NCBI GenBank assembly: GCA_023388675.1
Contig: JAEWFU010000459.1
Span: 1 to 7,849 of the forward strand
DNA from: Pseudomonadota bacterium
Lineage (GTDB): Bacteria; Pseudomonadota; Alphaproteobacteria; Rhizobiales; Rhizobiaceae
Direction: 5' to 3'
Length of the DNA: 7,849 nucleotides
Below the pieces are notes generated by a model. That model was not told the DNA's origin. It searched no databases and worked only from the letters and a program-made list of their open reading frames with translations. A program made the translations under genes and the position numbers. Shown here in pieces: positions 5,263 to 7,849 of this stretch (its first letter is position 1; each line of letters begins with the position of its first letter).

Positions 5263-6291
5263 ATGAAAACGGGTTCGGATCTTTGCCGCGCCGCGACGGC
5301 GGCGCTCGCGCTTTCCATCGCGTCTCTGACAGGCGTCGCGGGCGCTGCCTACGCGCAGGACAAGAACATCACCATCGTCGTGCCGAATCCCTCGGCCATC
5401 AATAATTTCCCGCTGCACGTCGCCATCGGCGAAGGCTATTTCGAGGAGGCCGGGCTCAACGTCACTGTCGAGGCGGTCAACGGTTCGGCGTCCGTGCTTC
5501 AGTCGATGGCCGCTGGCCAGGCGCAGATCGGCAATCCCGGCCCGGGCCCGCTTCTCGGCGCCAGGGCGCGCGGCGAGGACGTGGTCTTCATCTACAACCA
5601 GTTCCCGAAATCGATCTTCGGGCTCGTCGTGCGCGAGGAATCCGAGGTCCAGGGCCCGGCGGACCTGAAAGGCACGGTCGTCGGCGTCGGCACGGCCGAT
5701 GGCGCAGAAGTCGGCTTCAGCCGCGCGATCCTCACCGATGTCGGCCTGGCTGAAGGCACCGACTACGAGTTCCTGGCCATCGGCGACGGCGGCACCGCGG
5801 CTGCGGCGTTCCTCAACGACGAGGTCGCATCCTACGCTGCTGCCGTGAGCGACGCGGCCATCATCGAGTCGCGCGGCATTCCGCTTCGCGAGATCACGCC
5901 GGATGAATACCTCTCCTTTTTCGGCAATGGCTGGGCGGTGACCCGCAGCTATCTGGACGAGAACCCCGATGTCATCGAGGCCTTCGGCAAGGCGCTCGTC
6001 AAAGGCACCAAATTCGGCATGGACCCCGCCAACAAGGACAAGGTGCTGGAGCACACCACCGCCGGTAACCCGCAGGAAGGGGAGGACCGCGAATTCGCCG
6101 AAGCGCTGCTGGCCGCGATCCAGGAACGCATGACGCCGCTCGACATGTCCAACGGCTATGGCTACCAGCCGCCGGAGCATTGGCAGATGTGGCACGACAG
6201 CTCGGTCGAATCCGGTGCCCTGTCGGCTCCGCTGGACGACCTCGAAGCCGCCTACACGAACCAGTTCGTGGAAGCGTGGAACGCGGAATGA
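5263..6291 (+). CDS. Periplasmic substrate-binding protein of a nitrate/sulfonate/NMT1-type ABC importer
   Basis: This 342-aa protein should be exported and bind the substrate outside the inner membrane. A signal peptide occupies residues 1-31 (basic MKTGSDLCR start, Ala/Leu-rich core, cut after AYA before QDKN). The mature part begins with the family pattern of a beta strand and NFPLHVAIGEGYFEEAGLNV (48-67), followed by GSASVLQSMAAGQAQIGN (74-91), the layout of SsuA/TauA/THI5-like proteins. The mature part has no cysteine. The ATG at 5263 is preferred because GGGAGGA (5250-5256) is 6 bases away; an ATG at 5257 abuts that site directly, and a frame starting at 5143 runs through the promoter. 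The ligand cannot be named: aliphatic sulfonates, thiamine precursors, nitriles, aromatic acids and riboflavin-like compounds are all bound by relatives. The stop overlaps the ATPase start (ATGA). Confidence 0.9.
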   Translation: MKTGSDLCRAATAALALSIASLTGVAGAAYAQDKNITIVVPNPSAINNFPLHVAIGEGYFEEAGLNVTVEAVNGSASVLQSMAAGQAQIGNPGPGPLLGARARGEDVVFIYNQFPKSIFGLVVREESEVQGPADLKGTVVGVGTADGAEVGFSRAILTDVGLAEGTDYEFLAIGDGGTAAAAFLNDEVASYAAAVSDAAIIESRGIPLREITPDEYLSFFGNGWAVTRSYLDENPDVIEAFGKALVKGTKFGMDPANKDKVLEHTTAGNPQEGEDREFAEALLAAIQERMTPLDMSNGYGYQPPEHWQMWHDSSVESGALSAPLDDLEAAYTNQFVEAWNAE

Positions 6292-7100
6292 CCGCACTTC
6301 CGCGGACAGATGCCATGACGGCCGGCTCGACGAGCCGGCCGGTCTACGAACTCTTCGGCGTTGCCAAGAGCTATGCGCGCGGCAACCTGCGCGCACTGGA
6401 GCGTGTCGACCTGACATTGCGCGAAGGCAGCTTCTCCTCGGTGATCGGCCCGTCGGGATGCGGCAAGTCCACGCTGCTGAAGATAATGGCGGGGCTGATC
6501 CCGCCATCGGAGGGCGGCGTCTATCTGGAAGGCACGCCCGTCACCGGCACACGCGAGGACATCGGCATGATGTTCCAGCAGGCTACGCTTTTCCCGTGGC
6601 GCACGGTGCTGGAGAACGTCGTCCTGCCCATCGAGATCCGAGACGGCAAGGCGGCCGCCCGCGCCAAGCATGGCGATGCGCTCGCCTTGCTCGAACTGGT
6701 CGGCCTCAAGGGTTTCGAAGGCCGCTGGCCGCATGAACTGTCGGGCGGCATGGCCCAGCGCGCCGCCATATGCAGGATGCTGGTCACCGAACCTGCGGTG
6801 CTGCTCCTCGATGAACCGTTCAGCGCGCTCGACGAACTCTCGCGCGACTTCATGAACATGGAGCTGCAGCGCATCTGCATGGAGCGCAACGCCACCGCTT
6901 TCCTGATTACCCATTCGATTCCCGAGGCCGTGATCCTCTCCGACACGGTCTATGTCATGTCCCCGCGCCCCGGCACGTTCGTGGAAACCGTCGAGATCGA
7001 CCTGCCCCGCCCGCGCACCCTCGACATGATGACCGATGCCAAATTCGGCGACTATGTGCGCCGCATTCGTTCAAGGCTCGACAAGGGAGCTTTCCTGTGA
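6288..7100 (+). CDS. ABC transporter ATP-binding protein (SsuB/TauB type)
   Basis: This 270-aa cytoplasmic ATPase powers the importer. All nucleotide-binding motifs are present: Walker A GPSGCGKST (54-62), Q-loop at Q97 in MMFQQATLFPW, signature LSGGMAQR (151-158), Walker B VLLLDEP (171-177) with E176 as catalytic base, D-loop SALD (179-182) and switch H209 in LITHS. The FPW after the Q-loop and the SPRPG block (225-229) are typical of the nitrate/sulfonate/taurine group. The ATG at 6288 shares bases with the binding-protein stop, giving a 4-bp overlap and likely translational coupling. An ATG at 6315 (261 aa) is a possible alternative because the first 15 or so residues are not conserved-looking. 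It ends with a 4-bp overlap with the permease start. Confidence 0.93.
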   Translation: MTALPRTDAMTAGSTSRPVYELFGVAKSYARGNLRALERVDLTLREGSFSSVIGPSGCGKSTLLKIMAGLIPPSEGGVYLEGTPVTGTREDIGMMFQQATLFPWRTVLENVVLPIEIRDGKAAARAKHGDALALLELVGLKGFEGRWPHELSGGMAQRAAICRMLVTEPAVLLLDEPFSALDELSRDFMNMELQRICMERNATAFLITHSIPEAVILSDTVYVMSPRPGTFVETVEIDLPRPRTLDMMTDAKFGDYVRRIRSRLDKGAFL

Positions 7101-7849
7101 CCATCGCGACCGACCCGCAGGCTCGACGTCCCGACACGGTCTGGACCGAGCACGTCACCTTCATCGACCGCATTCCCCGCTCCGTGGCGATGGCCGGCAT
7201 CATGATCGCCTTCCTGGCGACCTGGCAGCTCGTCCACATATCGGGGCTGGTCTCGCCCATCATCCTGCCGGGCCCGTGGGAAACCGGCGAGGACATCGCC
7301 TTCGTGGCGAAGAACCTGGCCAGCGGCGGCTACATGCTGGGAGCGCTGTGGATCACGGTGAAGGAAGTCATCTACGGCTTTGCCATCGCGCTGGCCATCG
7401 GCTTCACGCTGGGCGTTCTGGTCGGAGAGTTCGCATTCGGCGAGCGCGCGGTGCTGCCCTATCTGGTGGCCATCGACACCATGCCAAAGGTGGCTTTCGC
7501 GCCGATCTTCCTCGCCTGGCTCGGCTTCGGCATCTCGTCCAAGGTCGCGCTCGCGGCGTTCATCGCCACCTTCCCGATCGTGGTGGGCACGGCGGCGGGC
7601 CTGCATGCAGCCGACGAGAATGCGCGCGCCCTTTTCCGCACCATGGGCGCCAGCCGCTGGCAGACGCTGTTCAAGATGAAGCTGCCGCTCGGCATGCCGC
7701 AGATGTTCACCGGGCTGAAGATCGCCGCCGTCGGCGTCATGGCCGGCGCCATCACCGGTGAATTCCTCGGCGGCGGCAAGGGCTTCGGCGAGCTGATCCG
7801 CGTCGCCGCCTCCCAGCTCAACACGCCGCGCGTCTTCTCGCTGATCATC
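7097..7849 (+). CDS. ABC transporter permease (SsuC/TauC type), cut by the right edge
   Basis: An open frame begins at GTG 7097-7099, overlapping the ATPase stop by 4 bp (GTGA), and remains open for 251 codons to the end of the window. It encodes an inner-membrane permease: a polar N-terminus of about 28 residues, a membrane helix at about 30-50, further helices at about 86-112, 118-142, 147-169 and 204-225. The cytoplasmic EAA loop runs from about 172 to 198 (DENARALFRTMGASRW, then KMKLPLGMP) with the conserved glycine G184 and proline P197, which docks on the ATPase. Relatives are about 250-280 aa, so only the last few tens of residues should be missing. No ATG close by fits better than GTG: the first in-frame Met codons are at residues 32 and 36, inside the first membrane helix. 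Confidence 0.9.
   Translation, partial: MTIATDPQARRPDTVWTEHVTFIDRIPRSVAMAGIMIAFLATWQLVHISGLVSPIILPGPWETGEDIAFVAKNLASGGYMLGALWITVKEVIYGFAIALAIGFTLGVLVGEFAFGERAVLPYLVAIDTMPKVAFAPIFLAWLGFGISSKVALAAFIATFPIVVGTAAGLHAADENARALFRTMGASRWQTLFKMKLPLGMPQMFTGLKIAAVGVMAGAITGEFLGGGKGFGELIRVAASQLNTPRVFSLII

Noticed and set aside
5167..6507. Minus-strand open frame of 446 codons opposite the binding-protein gene
   Set aside because: It crosses a promoter, a signal-peptide gene and a gene junction on the other strand, and its Arg-rich translation is typical of a GC-rich shadow frame.
1..7849. Mobile elements, CRISPR arrays, tRNA, rRNA or phage-type defence genes
   Set aside because: I saw no terminal repeats, spaced direct repeats, cloverleaf sequences, transposase or defence motifs on either strand.

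Overview
The window looks like chromosomal DNA from a GC-rich alphaproteobacterium. Order Hyphomicrobiales (Rhizobiales), Mesorhizobium/Nitratireductor-like, is my best guess. This rests on codon use, on the pairing of PetP-type MarR and PetR-type OmpR regulators, and on the style of the intergenic DNA. It is densely coded, with no sign of mobile DNA, CRISPR, tRNA or rRNA.

Layout: (1) Positions 1-523, minus strand: the first 12 codons of a gene that leaves the left edge (probably an MBL-fold hydrolase), an intrinsic terminator at 86-110, and a small glycine-rich membrane-type protein of 91 aa. (2) Positions 524-4404: a branched-chain amino acid aminotransferase gene (ilvE, minus) divergent from a MarR regulator (petP-like), an OmpR-type response regulator (petR-like) and an EnvZ-type sensor kinase, the last three forming one plus-strand run. 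The 247-bp ilvE/petP gap holds a perfect inverted repeat with 13-bp arms, and one arm contains the -35 box of a likely ilvE promoter. (3) Positions 4411-5106, minus: a fumarylacetoacetate-hydrolase (FAH) family enzyme closest in sequence features to fumarylpyruvate hydrolases. It converges tail to tail on the kinase gene with only 6 bp between stop codons. (4) Positions 5263-7849, plus: a tightly overlapping ABC importer operon of the nitrate/sulfonate/taurine/NMT1 type, with periplasmic binding protein, ATPase and permease. The permease runs off the right edge.

How the genes may work together: region 2 looks like a conserved regulatory locus in which PetP/PetR and the membrane kinase form a signalling unit, with ilvE sharing the PetP control region. 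Regions 3 and 4 share a 156-bp divergent promoter region containing a separate inverted repeat. This suggests that the importer brings in a compound (possibly an aromatic or keto acid) whose breakdown uses the FAH-family enzyme; the link is inferred from gene order only. Nothing here is clearly a new kind of system. The points most worth checking are the ilvE/petP operator, the substrate of the importer with its FAH partner, and the stop-codon hairpin at the kinase/FAH junction.
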